Assembly (NCBI GenBank): GCA_000277445.1
Contig: AJWJ01000168.1
Span: 1-42,550 of the forward strand
Reading direction: 5' to 3'
Source of the DNA: Polysphondylium violaceum
Lineage: Eukaryota; Evosea; Eumycetozoa; Dictyosteliales; Dictyosteliaceae
DNA: 42,550 bases
Part shown: positions 20,295 through 31,768 of the stretch, in pieces
Numbering within the stretch: position 1 is the stretch's first letter
Layout of the letters: the number at the start of each line of letters is the position of its first letter
Made by a program: the position numbers and the translations under genes
Notes under the pieces: model-generated
The model's input: the letters and a program-made list of their open reading frames with translations, nothing else
The model's database searches: none
Told to the model about the DNA's origin: nothing

Positions 20295-22828
20295 ATGTGG
20301 ATTAAACCTAGACCTCATTATAGTTTATCAAATCTATGGGTTGTAGTTGATGAGAATGAAATATTTCAATTACTTCAACTAAAACCAAACAACTCTTTTT
20401 TTGGTAAACTAGCAAACTTAGCTGTTGCCGCTAGTGATCAACATCCTCTTACTTATAGAATCATTTATAAATCTAAACCTCAACAAATTTTAGCTGTTTC
20501 AAATAGTTTTGATTTAATTAGAGTATAGGTTATTATGTATATTTATATAAATAATGATATCTATATATTAACTTTTTAAACTATTACAGCAACATTGGAA
20601 ATTTATTGTAGAAGAAATTACAGTTAAGGTTATAGATTGTGATTGGGATATTAGAGATCAATATGTTATACCAAAGATATTAGGTATGGCAAGTGACGGT
20701 GAAGAAGAAGAAGCAGATCAAAATGATCAAATATCTTTAGATGAATTTAAAACTCAATTTGATATTGATCAAAAGTTGGTTACTTGTATGTCTAGTTGAT
20801 ACATGAAACATAGTATTCTACTTCTTATATACTTATATACTTTCTACTACATTAGATTTTACATGTTCATTATGGAAATCAACTATTAAACCACCAACAG
20901 GTAAAATGTATATAACAACACAAATGATATGTTATTATACAGCAAATCCAGAGTTTAGATTAATTATACCATTTCATAGAGTTACCTCAATTAGTAAAGA
21001 AACTGCATTGGGATTTTTACCAAGTTCTATTAAAATATCAGCATGTTTAGGACCAGATGATAAATCTGAAACAAACTATTTATTTCATTTTATTCTACGT
21101 GATCAAGCCTATGATCTTTTAGAACAACTATGGAAATATTCAATGGAACAATTATTTAATTCAACTAGTTTAGCAAATGAAACCAACAACAATAGTAATA
21201 TTACACCACCATCATCACCATCTATATCATCACCATATCAAGACTATCAAATGTTTTATAATAATGACCAAAACAATAGTCCCAATTTAAAATCAAAAAC
21301 TAAACAAAACCTAGATATGGAAAAAATGAATACCAATTATCAAAAGATATTTAAATTACCACCAGATGAAGAATTACTTCAAGTTCATGTTTGTTGGATT
21401 GTAAAGAAATCAAATCTATTTGGTGAACTTTATATATCACCAAACTTTTTCTGTATAAAATATAAAGAAAGTCTAACAACTAAAAAATTTACAACTGTGT
21501 TGCATGTATCTCAGATTGAAGCCATTCAAAAAACTAAACCATTTCTTGGTTTTTCAATTCTAACAGATTCTTTAAAAATTTTAACAAAATCAAATAGACA
21601 AGTAAATATATATTGATATATTATAATAATTTTAAAACAATTACTAATAATAATATTATTATAAAATTAGATAATAATTAGATTATTTCATTGCAATGAA
21701 GCATTAAAAACAATGAATAGATATTGGAATCAAAATATGGTTGATCAACCTATTATATTGAATCCAAAAATGGAAAAATTAAGATTAGAAACTATTGGAG
21801 TAAAATGGTTTTCTAAAGAACCAACATTGATAAAAGAGGATGAAAAAGTTGAAAAGGCCAAATTTGAATCATGGGATAAATATTTTAAAAAAAATGGAAC
21901 CGATACCACAATGTCTATAACAAAGAAACTACGTACTCTTATTCACAATGGTATACCCGATTACTTTAGAGGTCATTTATGGGCATTTTGCAGTGGCGCT
22001 TGTTTTATGTGGGAAAAGGAAAAGGGTTACTATGAAAATATATTGAAAATCAATGAATCAAACACAAGTATTGCCATTGAAGAAATTGAAAAAGATGTAA
22101 GAAGAACCTTTGCTCATCATCCCTACTTTAAAGAAGAGGGCGGTGTAAATGCTTTGCGAAGAGTTTTGGTGGCCTATAGCTGGAGAAACCCCGTCATTGG
22201 TTATTGTCAGGGTATGAATATCATTGCCGGCATCATGTTGCTCTATATGAGGGAGGAGGCTGCCTTTTGGGTACTTTGTAAGGTTTCCGAAGTGTTTTTA
22301 TGTGATTACTATATAAAGGAAATGATTGGTTCCATTGTAGATCAAAGAATATTTACAGATCTATGTCAACTCTATCTACCAGAAGTTTATCAACATTTAG
22401 AGAAAATTGGTTTACCCGTAAATATTCTAACCCTACCCTGGTTTATGTGTTTGTTTGTATCTTATATTCCATTTCCAGTTTCTACTAGAGTCGTCGATTG
22501 TTTCTTTTTAGAAGGCACAAAGGTTTTGTTTCAAACTGGTTTGGCCATTTTAAAAATCAACAAAAATCGTATTCTTGAAGAAAGAGACTCAGAAGTTGTG
22601 GTTGAATTACTAAGAAACAAAGAGTATGATGTCGAAGAATTAATTCAAGTAACCTTTAAAGATTTTGATTTACCTGAAGAGAAAATTAATGAATTTAGAA
22701 ATGCTCAAAAGTATAAAGAAATTAAAAAAAATCATCTCATTCAAATTAAAAATAATAGTAATAATAATAGTCTGAATAATTCTCCAATTATTGATAATTC
22801 TCCAATATCTTCTGATAATAATGAATAA
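20295..22828 (+). CDS. GRAM-TBC Rab GTPase-activating protein (TBC1D8/9-like)
   Basis: Four exons, 20295-20522, 20590-20785, 20856-21601 and 21671-22828; 775 aa. The N-terminus MWIKP...LWVVVDENEIFQL is the TBC1D8/9 start. Two GRAM domains follow: CSLWKSTIKPPTGKMYITTQ (about residues 145-240) and HVCWIVKKSNLFGELYISPN (about 300-385). The TBC domain begins GIPDYFRGHLWAFCSGAC (about residue 484). Both catalytic fingers are present: Arg535 in EKDVRRTFAHHPYF and Gln570 in GYCQGMN. The human proteins' C-terminal EF-hand region is missing; the tail is Asn-rich. The family turns off Rabs on endosomal or contractile-vacuole membranes, with GRAM domains binding lipid. The target Rab is unknown; the local Rab32 is an untested candidate. 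Confidence 0.92.
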
Positions 22829-23008
22829 ATAAAAAATATATTGTATATGTAGTGTTACTTATTATAATATTATAAATCAGATAATATATTTTTTCAATCA
22901 CTTTTTTCCACACACATTTCAAACAAAATAACACCATTGGATTTAATGAAGAAATAAGAATGTTTACAATGGATTATAAAAATGTAAATCAGGATCTTTT
23001 TTTTCAAT

Positions 23009-25340
23009 TTATTTCTTAACAATATAAATTAATAACCATTTTAAATTTGTCAACATATATTTTAAACTTTTTGTCCAATTATCATCATTAGTGAATTGCA
23101 TTTTAATATGCATACCACCAATTTTATCTTTATCGATTTCATAGGGAACAGAGAAATCTGGATCTTGAATTTTAATAAAATCACAAAGTTCTTTGATACA
23201 TTGTAAAAAGGCAACCATACCATTATCGAAACGTCTATACCAAAATAGACGACCAAGACTAATATCACTTGAACCAAATAGCTCGTAAATTGTATTTGGG
23301 TCGTCTTTTTTTTCAATTTTTGAACTACTACCATTGGGGACCAAAATAAATTGAGAAAACCTGTATTTCAAACGTTTGGCCATATTGTCCAACAATGAGA
23401 TGGATAAACCCCAAGCGGCATTGATTTCACTCCATTCCACTGGCTGACTTGGTAGCTTACCTAGACGCAGAGAGTTGATGGTACCAAAATGACCGTCATG
23501 CCATAGATGAAAAGCATCGTTTAATATACTCGTCTGTTTGAGATTTTCTAAATGGTCGTTGACCCAGAGTGTTTGAACATTGACTTGATCCTGTTCCTCT
23601 TGATTTCTAATGGCCTCATAGTGAAGCTCACTATAGGCAGACCAATATTGTTGTTCAATGTCTGCGAGTTGTTCCTTTTTCTCGTGTAAATCGCTGATCA
23701 AGCTATCCATAGTCTTTTTCTCGGAATCTATTTTCTTTAAAAATTTATATAAATAAGTTTCTTCATCGGCAAGACTAGATATTGTTTGATCAATGGTCTT
23801 TATCGATTCAATAAATGTAGATTCTTTTTCAATCAATTGTTTTAAATAACCTTGATACACTGATATCTCTTCTTCAATGACTAGATTCTCGTCATCCAGC
23901 TCAGAGATTGACAGCTTTGTACATTCTAAACATAATGGTATATCCAATTGAATTAATTCAGTTGTGCATTTGAATAATGATAATGCTTGAATATGTTTGT
24001 ATGTTTGATTTTGGTTTTGATTATTTAATATTGGTGATGTTGGTGTTGTCAATGTATTATTAATATTTGTTGTACCCGTATTTTGATTATTATAAATTAT
24101 TTGTGAATGTCCAATTTGATTATTATTATTATTGTTATTAGGTGAAAATGTTATTTCACTATTAGCTTGATTACTATTGTTATTATTATTATTGTTCTTA
24201 TTTATATTTCCTTCTATCAATTCTTTTTCTTCTTGAGAAACTATTGGTAATGATGCTAAACTAAGGGATTTAGAACTTGATCTAAGATATTTTAATCTTT
24301 GTTTACTAGGACTTGAACTAATAGGATGATGGGATTGTCTATTGTGGTGGTGATGATGATGATGGTGATGATGATTATTTTGTTCATTTAAATTTATTTT
24401 TACACTATGTTGTCTTGAAAGATTACGATTACTATTATCTTTTTTACTACTTTCACTATTATTATTGGTATTATTATTATCTTCTTCTTCTTTAATTGGA
24501 TCTGTTGATACAGCTGCTGTATTACTAGTAGTAGTTGTTGTTGTTGTTGTTGTTGTTGTTGTTGGTTTACTAGGAGTTGTATTTGAAGCAGCTGTTGGTA
24601 AAGAAGTAGAAATAGACTTTGATAATGATGATGATAATCTATGTTGAGATAAAGAACCAAATGTTGGTGATGATGAATAACTGCCCGATCCCTCTGTATT
24701 TGGAATTGATGTACCTGCACTTGTTGATGGATAAAATTGTATAAATGTAGATGACGAAGATGATGATGGTGTAGTGGGTATATTAATCTCACTATTATTA
24801 GCAATGGCTGTACTACTACTTGTAATTGATGATGATCCTGTAAGTGGTATTGATTGTGTAGCACTTGTAGCTGTTGTAGTAGTAGTATTATATTGAGATG
24901 GTAAAGGTGAAGATTCTGGTTGAGGTGTTGTCGGTACAGAGGTTGAAGATGTATTTATATCTTTACGTCTACCAAAAAATCCAGATTTCGCTTTACGCAT
25001 TTGTGGATTCTGTTGTTGTTGTTGTTGTTGTTGTTGTTGCTGCTGTTGCTGCTGCTGTTGCTGTTGTTGAATTTGTTGTTGCTGTTGAATTTGTTGTTGT
25101 TGTTGATGTTGTTGTTCTTTTATTTTCTCATTTAATGTAATTTTATAAGACAACTTTTCAACTTCTTGAATAAGACCCGATAAATCTGATAAATCTAACC
25201 ATTGATTAATAACATATATCATATATAATAACAGATATATTATATATCATACCATTATTTGTAAATAAAGTTTGATCTATTTCTAACAAACTCTCATCCA
25301 ACTCTAATTGTTTATAACATTTTTGGCAAAACAAATCCAT
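23009..25340 (-). CDS. atg6: Beclin 1 / Atg6 autophagy protein
   Basis: Two exons, 25340-25253 and 25194-23009, joined by a 58-nt intron; 757 aa. The N-terminus MDLFCQKCYKQLELDE holds the CxxC seen at the start of Beclins, and a second CxxC-type pair occurs in LCLECTKL. A coiled coil covers about residues 455-560 (ENLVIEEEISVYQGYLKQLI onward). The evolutionarily conserved domain ends the protein: HDGHFGTINSLRLGKLPS, PVEWSEINAAWGLSISLLDN and IYELFGSSDISLGRLFWY. Beclin is the core subunit of the class III PI3-kinase (Vps34) complexes for autophagosome formation and endosomal sorting. The region between the first CxxC and the coiled coil is filled with homopolymers: a poly-Gln block (about 53-92), Ser/Thr runs, a 10-residue His run and Asn runs. 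It is much longer than human Beclin 1 (450 aa) because of these. Confidence 0.95.
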
Positions 25341-25594
25341 CTTTGTTCTTTATACATGTATTACACTATATATAAAAGAATATGACGACTTTGTTTTAGT
25401 GCTATTCACTCATAGAATTTTATAGTCTTTTTTTGATGTAAAGGTGTCCTCTATTTTTGAAAAAATCTTGAAAAATTAAAAAATTTAAAAAAATAAAAAA
25501 AAATTTAAGGGGGATGATATTTGTATGATATCATGTTATACAGCAGATATATAACTGTAACTAAGGAAATGAATGATCATTCAAAATGATGAAT

Positions 25595-26154
25595 TTATTT
25601 AGTGGTAAAAGTAGAGGTAAAAAATCCAGTGAAACCAGATGAACTAGAGGATGTGGTGGAACTACCAGTGCCTGAGGTGGAGGTGGTTACAGTGCTTCCT
25701 GAATCACGGCTAGTGGTAGTGCCTGTAATCCATGAAGTGGTTGAAGATGAGGATCCACCTATTTCGTTTTTGTATTACAATTAATATCTAAGTTTTAAAA
25801 CTCTATCTGTTTTTATAATAGTAATAATAATAATAATAATTTACCATTTAAACATTCTTTAAAACCAAGAGAGAATTCTTGTACTTGATTTCCATTGACA
25901 TCTAAACCAATGATAGTGGCTTCAGTTGGATCTTGCCCTTGTGGGATTTTGAATGAAATATCTAAATTCATTGATGATGGATTAAAATCAATGTCTAAAG
26001 CGAGATCATTACCAGATTTAAAACCAACAATGCTTTGATCTTTTCCCTCAACATTTACAGAGAGTTGGAAAAGACATGCATTCTTTTCGACAAAAGAGAT
26101 ACAATTAGCACTGAGGACTAATGCAAATAAAAGAAATAAGCTATACTTCATCAT
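25595..26154 (-). CDS. Small secreted protein with Ser/Thr-rich tail
   Basis: Two exons, 26154-25845 and 25758-25595; 157 aa. Start MMKYSLFLLFALVLSANC gives a clear signal peptide, and the ATG is preceded by AAACAACAACAAG. The mature part (about 80 residues) has two Cys (ACLFQL and FKECLNG) and beta-strand-like alternation (IVGFKSGNDLALDIDFNP, LDISFKIPQGQDPTEATIIG). The second exon encodes a mucin-like Ser/Thr/Gly stretch ending FTGFFTSTFTTK, with no strong GPI-type hydrophobic end. I recognise no family. It could be an extracellular-matrix or spore-coat component, which is inference. Exon 2 is GC-richer than its neighbours, owing to ACC/TCC codons. Confidence 0.75.
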
Positions 26155-26316
26155 CTTGTTGTTGTTTAACAATGTTATTGATCAAGCTTACATTTTTTCG
26201 AAAAGTTACTCTGTTAATGGCAATCAAAAAAAAAACAAAAAAAAAATCTAAAAAAAAAAAAAAATATCTCGGGAGAATCCGGATAGAAGATGGTTCTTTT
26301 TCATGGAATTTGAAAA

Positions 26317-28311
26317 TCAATCAAATGGAAAAGTAAAAACACTTTTATTGGTGGTATCTAAATGATTGCATTTGTACACTTCATTATAAACAAAACCATC
26401 TTTGAAATTATATACGATATGATTACCATGAGATAGAATATTAATGGTCGATATGTTGGGTGGCAATAGAGCTTGGTTGTAATGGGGTGGATGTATCTCT
26501 AATTGGCTAAATATGGGTTGTGTTGAATGAAACTTCAGATATTTTACACTGGGTGGCAAGAGTTCAAAGGGGAATCTATCGTCATTGTCAGAATATTGAA
26601 ATTGAGTAAATTTGAAATCAATTGAAACAACACTTGATGGAAACATGTCTTTGTAGATTCTTGATTGTGATCCAAATAAAAATTTACAGTATTTTACACT
26701 CGAAGGAATAGATATCTCTGTCACCTTGGTTTTAAAAAAAAGATTTAGCTTTACAACACTGTCTGGTATAATTCCTTGCTCGATTTTCGATTCATTCGAG
26801 TTTTGTATAGATAGCCCCAGCTTGGTGACTGTGCTTGGTATCATGCCTGTAGTGATCATTGGTGAATAGGTTACATGAAGAGTAGACAAGTTACTTGGAA
26901 AACTATTGATCACGCCATAGATATTGCCAAATATCTTTAAACTAGTGAGGCTGTGGGGAAGGGGCAATGAGGCGTCGAGATTACCAATTGACAGTTCTTT
27001 TAAATTGGGAGGAATAAAAAGGTTTTTAGAGTAGGGACAAGTGTTTCGCAATCTTGTAAGATTGGAATTGAGGTTTTGCTGACTCAACTCTACTCTGGTG
27101 TGTTGAGAGACTAGTAGTGTTGCTAAATTTTTTGGGAAGGTACCCATTGGAATGGGCTCCTTAATACTGTCGATTTCAAGATACATCAAACTCTGTGGAA
27201 ATATGTTTGGATACAGCGAGATTGATGAAATACTTGAACATATTTTCAAATATTTTAGACGACAGGGCAAAAAATCTAGATTTTGGTTTTGATTCTCCAA
27301 CGTTGATAGAGTCAGTGATGTTGTGGTGTTTGGAATGGATCCAGCGAGTAATCTTTGTTTACTGTAAAAGTGTAGTGATTTCAATTGCGAGGGAAACATG
27401 CCCTGCTGTATGGGACCAATATTGAATTGATTTTCATAATGTAAAAAAGAGATACTGGACGGTAACGATCCTTTGGGTATTTGTTTTGTACAATTTACCA
27501 ATTCAAAATGAACAACACTCGATGGTATTGAGTTGTGCACATCACCACCATTGGATTGACTAAATGAATTTGTAAATGAATATCTCAAGTATTTGATATG
27601 ATTTGGTACCAAATTACTTGGAAAGAATAATAAATTACATATATCTAAAAAAGTGACTGTTGTTGGTATTTTAAATTCTTTTAAATGATTTACCAATAAA
27701 TTGAAATCTAATTTTAGATATAATATTGATTTTGGTATATATTGATGTTGTAAAAAATTATAATCTATTATAATACCATATATTTTAAAATTATTATTAT
27801 TATTAAAGTATGATAAATATTTAGTTGGTATTATTAAATGACTAATTATATCATTGACACTAGTGCTACTATTATTCTTGCTATGAAATAAAAAATGATT
27901 ATTATCATTTATTTCAAAGAGAATTGGAATATTTTCATCGACTCTCCTTTTTAATAGACATTGATAATCTTTATCTACTTGATTTATGTGCTTAATGAAA
28001 ATACTAGTTGGTTTTCTTAGGTAATGTGTTATATAATTTGATAAAAATGTATTATTAAAAAGTATAAAAAACAATTTAGTTACTAAACTATTATCATTGT
28101 TTATCACATTATCTAAACGACTATTACTACTATTATTACATGAAAAAATATTATTATTATTATCACTATTGTCACTACTCCTAATATTATCAATACTACT
28201 ATTATCACTATCACTACCACTATTGTTATCTATACTATTATCATTATTTGTTTTTTGTTTTTTATTTATTTCCCAATGAATGTCATATTGTACTGAATCT
28301 TTTATAGTCAT
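26317..28311 (-). CDS. FNIP-repeat protein, second copy
   Basis: Single exon, 664 aa, ATG 28311. After an Asn/Ser/Asp-rich stretch (residues 20-70) comes TKLFFILFNNTFLSNYIT, equivalent to the hydrophobic N-terminal element of other FNIP proteins. From about residue 200 to 620 there are LRR/FNIP units of 20-24 residues: FPSNLVPNHIKYLRYSF, SIPSSVVHFELVNC, SLPSSISFLHYENQ, MFPSQLKSLHFYS, TFPKNLATLLV, MIPSTVTKLGLSI. The P-(S/N)-(S/N/T)-(V/L)-x-x-L core is regular. It differs in length and N-terminus from the FNIP protein at 1399-3174, so they are not a recent tandem pair. Role unknown. The promoter is shared with the divergent gene at 28563. Confidence 0.9.
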   Translation of the reverse strand: MTIKDSVQYDIHWEINKKQKTNNDNSIDNNSGSDSDNSSIDNIRSSDNSDNNNNIFSCNNSSNSRLDNVINNDNSLVTKLFFILFNNTFLSNYITHYLRKPTSIFIKHINQVDKDYQCLLKRRVDENIPILFEINDNNHFLFHSKNNSSTSVNDIISHLIIPTKYLSYFNNNNNFKIYGIIIDYNFLQHQYIPKSILYLKLDFNLLVNHLKEFKIPTTVTFLDICNLLFFPSNLVPNHIKYLRYSFTNSFSQSNGGDVHNSIPSSVVHFELVNCTKQIPKGSLPSSISFLHYENQFNIGPIQQGMFPSQLKSLHFYSKQRLLAGSIPNTTTSLTLSTLENQNQNLDFLPCRLKYLKICSSISSISLYPNIFPQSLMYLEIDSIKEPIPMGTFPKNLATLLVSQHTRVELSQQNLNSNLTRLRNTCPYSKNLFIPPNLKELSIGNLDASLPLPHSLTSLKIFGNIYGVINSFPSNLSTLHVTYSPMITTGMIPSTVTKLGLSIQNSNESKIEQGIIPDSVVKLNLFFKTKVTEISIPSSVKYCKFLFGSQSRIYKDMFPSSVVSIDFKFTQFQYSDNDDRFPFELLPPSVKYLKFHSTQPIFSQLEIHPPHYNQALLPPNISTINILSHGNHIVYNFKDGFVYNEVYKCNHLDTTNKSVFTFPFD

Positions 28312-28562
28312 ACTACTCTTATTGTATTGATAAGTATGTATCTATGTTGTGTGTGTCTATTAGACAATAAAGTTTCGAAACAAGTAAAAAAAAGAATCCA
28401 TTCTTTTTGGTGCAAATATTTACTTAAAATTGAAAAAAAAATAAAAAAAAAAAATATCTCGCGATGATAACCAAAGTTACATTTATAGAAAAAAGAGTTA
28501 AACTCATATTTTTTTAATTAAAACAAAAAAAAAGAAATTTATTTATTGAAAACAAATACTAT

Positions 28563-29575
28563 ATGATTCCAATACAAAAGAATAAACAAAGCAATAATAT
28601 CAAAGTATTGATAAACAATGCATTCATTAAACAATCATCTTCATCACTGCCAAATAATAGATTGGGGATATCGTGTTTAATCGAACATGTTCATACTCTT
28701 GTAGAATGTTATCAATACTATATACCCTCGCTAATGTTTAGTTTTTATATCATATCAATCCATGAAATAGTAAACAACATCAATAACATTTTAGATAATA
28801 TTAAATTATTTAATAAATTTATTATAAATAATCAATCAAATGGGTACATATGTATTATTTGTATTGATATACATGTACATATAAATATTAATATTTAAAA
28901 TAGATTTTTAATAATATACGTTTCTGATACGAGTAATAATAACAATAAACTAAACAATGTTTTAATGGATGAAATCATTAAATTACAAACCAAATATATG
29001 AATTATCAATTTCAGTTACTATTTAATGATTCCCTCAAAGATTGTTTAGAAACGATAATGGATTTTATAGAGAAACAACAACAATCAAAGAATCTATCAA
29101 TTCAAGCCAAATTAAATGATATTGAAAAGGATCTATACAGTCAAAGGGCAAGAATAAAATGTTTACTTTTAATAAATTCAAATTTGAGAGTTCAAACTTG
29201 CAAAGCTTTACTTGACAGTACGTATACACCTATGACAATATCCTGGGACAAAGGTGATAAAAATAGTAGCACCTTTTGATCGAATAATTACAAAAAAAAA
29301 AAAAAAAAAAAACGAAAAAAACTTTTAAACTAATTCTTTGAATTGTTTTATACATTTTATACACACGTAAACATCCCATCCAATCCCACCACACCATATC
29401 ATATGATTAATGTCTTTTAGAAAATGAACAGAGCATTAAAAAAGTCTTGCTGAACAATAAACAAGCAATATCACCAAATGGTGAAAGTAGTGAAAATGTT
29501 GGGGCTTGCAATGGAATCGATATTAGTATCTGCATAAAGGAGTTTATTGAAACAGAGTCTATTATTTTCAAATAA
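28563..29575 (+). CDS. Unknown protein, three exons
   Basis: Exons 28563-28843, 28904-29217 and 29421-29575 are phase-compatible; 249 aa. The first exon is a mixed alpha/beta-like stretch (LGISCLIEHVHTLVECYQYY, FSFYIISIHEIVNNINNIL), continuing across the intron as SNGFLIIYVSDTSN. The middle is helical (KLQTKYMNYQFQLLFNDSL, DIEKDLYSQRARIKCLLLIN). The last exon encodes NEQSIKKVLLNNKQAISPNG and ends ETESIIFK. The first intron uses GTACAT, a weaker donor, but alternatives hit stops. No domain is recognised. The alternation of a core strand IIYVSD with a helical C-terminus recalls small ERCC4-like nuclease-fold proteins, but this is too weak to assign. The gene is divergent from the FNIP gene. Confidence 0.62.
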
Positions 29576-29947
29576 CCTCATTCGTTTTCCAAAGATTCTC
29601 GATCAAGAGCCTCGCTCGAATGAATAGTTACCATAACTACGGCGCCCGTTTTTTAAAAAAAAGTAGTTTTTTTTTTTTTTCTATTGCTTTTTTCATTCTT
29701 TAATGTCAGAATTCACCCCCCTTCACCCCCACAAATGCCTCATTTTTTAAAAAAATATCGAATTTGAAAAATAATAAAAAAATTAGACGATTACCCCTTT
29801 TTTAATTTTTTTTTTTAATTTAATTTATTTTTATTTTTTCTTTTGACATCTTACTGAATCCATGTTGGAGAATTTAATCATTTCAAATTCACACTTGTCA
29901 ACACAACAACAACAACACTACCACCACTTGTGATACTACAAACAAAG
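29576..29947. promoter_or_regulatory. Upstream region of the GPI-type deaminase, with C-rich block
   Basis: No gene. It contains a C-rich element at about 29714-29732 (two CACCCCC-like units), a GC-rich spot ACGGCGCCCG near 29640, T-runs, and an ACAACAACAACAAC leader just before the ATG. Confidence 0.45.
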
Positions 29948-30784
29948 ATGTATAAAAAATTATATTCCATTTTACTTATTTCCATAATTATTGGTTTAAG
30001 TTCTGCATGTTCCAACCATGCTAGTCCTTATCCAGAAAGAGAACCAGTAAGTAATAATAGTAACCACACACTCACCCACACACACTACACTCTACCCCAA
30101 TAATAACATTTTATTAATATAAATATAATTTAGACCAAAGTATTAAGACCAGCAGACTTGACCGCAGAAGAATTGGCTTATCATGAAAAGTATATGCAAT
30201 ATACAGTTGATTTAGCCCTTGCCAATAAAGCAATCTTTTCAGCTATTATTGTTCACAATAATGGTACCATTGTTTGCGAAGGTATCAATATGGGATTCAA
30301 AATGAAAGATAACACTCAACATGCTGAAATTGTTGTTATGCAAAACTGTTCCAAACTCTATAGCATTCAAAACTATGCCAACTATAGCTTATACACCACT
30401 GGTGAATCTTGTGTCATGTGTCAAGCTGCCATTATGTGGAACTATTTTAGCAAGGTAATCTATGGCACTAGCATCAAGACTCTTTATTGTGAAAAATGTA
30501 TGGGTCAAGTTTTAATTGACAGCAATGTTATCAATGCCTATGGTGTTGGTCTCAGTGACGACTATGCCCCCGTTCAAATCTATGGTGATATTTTAGCAAA
30601 CGTTACCAACACTAAAGTATTTTTAGACTATTGTACCAACAAAAAAGTATGGACTGTTACTCCAAACTGTACTGCTCCTTCCTCATCCTCTTCCTCAAAT
30701 AGTGGTTCAACCATTACCATGAATGTTTTAATTAATGCTTTAATTGCTTTAGTTGCTATTATTGGTTTCTCTTCATTGTTGTAA
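29948..30784 (+). CDS. Secreted, probably GPI-anchored CDA-fold nucleobase/nucleoside deaminase
   Basis: Two exons, 29948-30046 and 30134-30784; 249 aa. Exon 1 is a signal peptide (MYKKLYSILLISIIIGLSSA). The deaminase domain (about residues 45-185) has the zinc triad of the cytidine/guanine/tRNA-adenosine deaminase superfamily: QHAEIVVMQ with His96 and catalytic Glu98, and TTGESCVMCQAAIMW with Cys126 and Cys129. The usual E-P-C is E-S-C here. YSLYTTGE...AAIMW resembles guanine-deaminase-type enzymes. After a Ser-rich linker the protein ends in a hydrophobic segment (MNVLINALIALVAIIGFSSL), the pattern of a GPI-attachment signal. Several N-glycosylation sequons (NNGT, NCSK, NYSL, NVTN) agree with export. 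Such family members are normally intracellular. Candidate substrates are pterin, folate or guanine; this is inference. Confidence 0.85.
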
Positions 30785-30901
30785 ATTATTCAAATTATCT
30801 AATAAAATAGACATATATACATCTATTTTTTAATACGCATATATTATAATCTCGACTAGTTTAATATTTTATTTAGTTATATGTACAATCTTTTCCTATC
30901 A

Positions 30902-31768
30902 TTATTTTGGTAAAGATTTTGGAGGATATTTGATAATGAGTGAATATTGTAATGAGGATAATATCGATGCCAATATATTTGGTAGATAAACATAAATATC
31001 AACAATCAATAAACCAAATATAGTCCAACTAATACCACAAGCCAACGACAGTATTGCTACACCTTTTAGCATTCCATCTGAATTCCTTGTTTGAATAACT
31101 GTCAACATCTTTTCCAAAGGTGCTGCAAACATTAGTACACAAACTACACTTGATAGAAATCCTAATCTACTCTTACTTGTCTCTATATCGTTACCATAGA
31201 AACTAATAAACAATATAATAAATCCAATAGATATTGCTATTACTATTTTTTTAAAATATATTTTAGACTATTAAAAAAAGTAATATAAGTATATGAATAA
31301 TAATCAATCACAAAATAATAATAATAATAATAATAAATACTAATGCAGGAGTTGAATAAAACCAATAGTTATATACATAGTAAACTGAAAATAATATTCC
31401 TGTTGAATTTACATAAAACATTGTTTTGTTGTTTGTTAAACTACCATAACATATCCATAGGAAATTATTTAACAATGACGATATAAACTGTAAGCCTGCA
31501 ACTGATCCTGTATTCTTGGTTTTAATTATATTTTGTATAGTTTTGCTTTTTAATGAATGATATATTAATATCTCTTTTCTTTTTCTCCCTTTCTTTTTTT
31601 TGATACATACAAGGGTACAATAAATAAAGATATGGTAATAATAGTAGCACAAAGAGATATAAAAGTAAGTAGAGGACTATCTAATTCATTTTCATTTAAA
31701 CTACTCCCATCATCTATATTTTGAATTGATCCTGTTGTGCTCGTTGTTAATATATCATCAACTTCCAT
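30902..31768 (-). CDS. SWEET (MtN3/saliva, SLC50) sugar transporter
   Basis: Three exons, 31768-31611, 31545-31341 and 31267-30902; 242 aa, seven predicted membrane segments as expected. After an acidic N-terminus, TM1 runs LLTFISLCATIITISLFIVP and continues PLFKTIQNIIKTKNTGSVAG. LQFISSLLNNFLWICYGSL and FYVNSTGILFSVYYVYNYW form the first MtN3 triple helix. The second repeat holds FLSSVVCVLMFAAPLEKM, NSDGMLKGVAILSLACGISW and DIYVYLPNILASILSSLQYS. The conserved Pro of each triple-helix start, and Asn residues near the pore (VNSTG, LPNIL), are present. SWEETs are facilitative sugar uniporters. The first intron ends in AAAAAG rather than the local norm TAG; the frame and family match support it. 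Confidence 0.87.

Noticed and set aside
24400-24864. Alternative frame rich in His/Leu/Gln within Beclin
   Set aside because: Shifted reading of Ser/Thr/Asn repeats in the Beclin linker; no domain.
23009-25340. Poly-Gln and poly-His tracts in Beclin as a sign of a broken gene
   Set aside because: The frame is open throughout and such tracts are normal in dictyostelid proteins.
31308-31652. Unspliced SWEET frame ending in poly-Ile
   Set aside because: The poly-Ile is intron sequence (ATT repeats); splicing at 31341/31267 restores the fourth helix.
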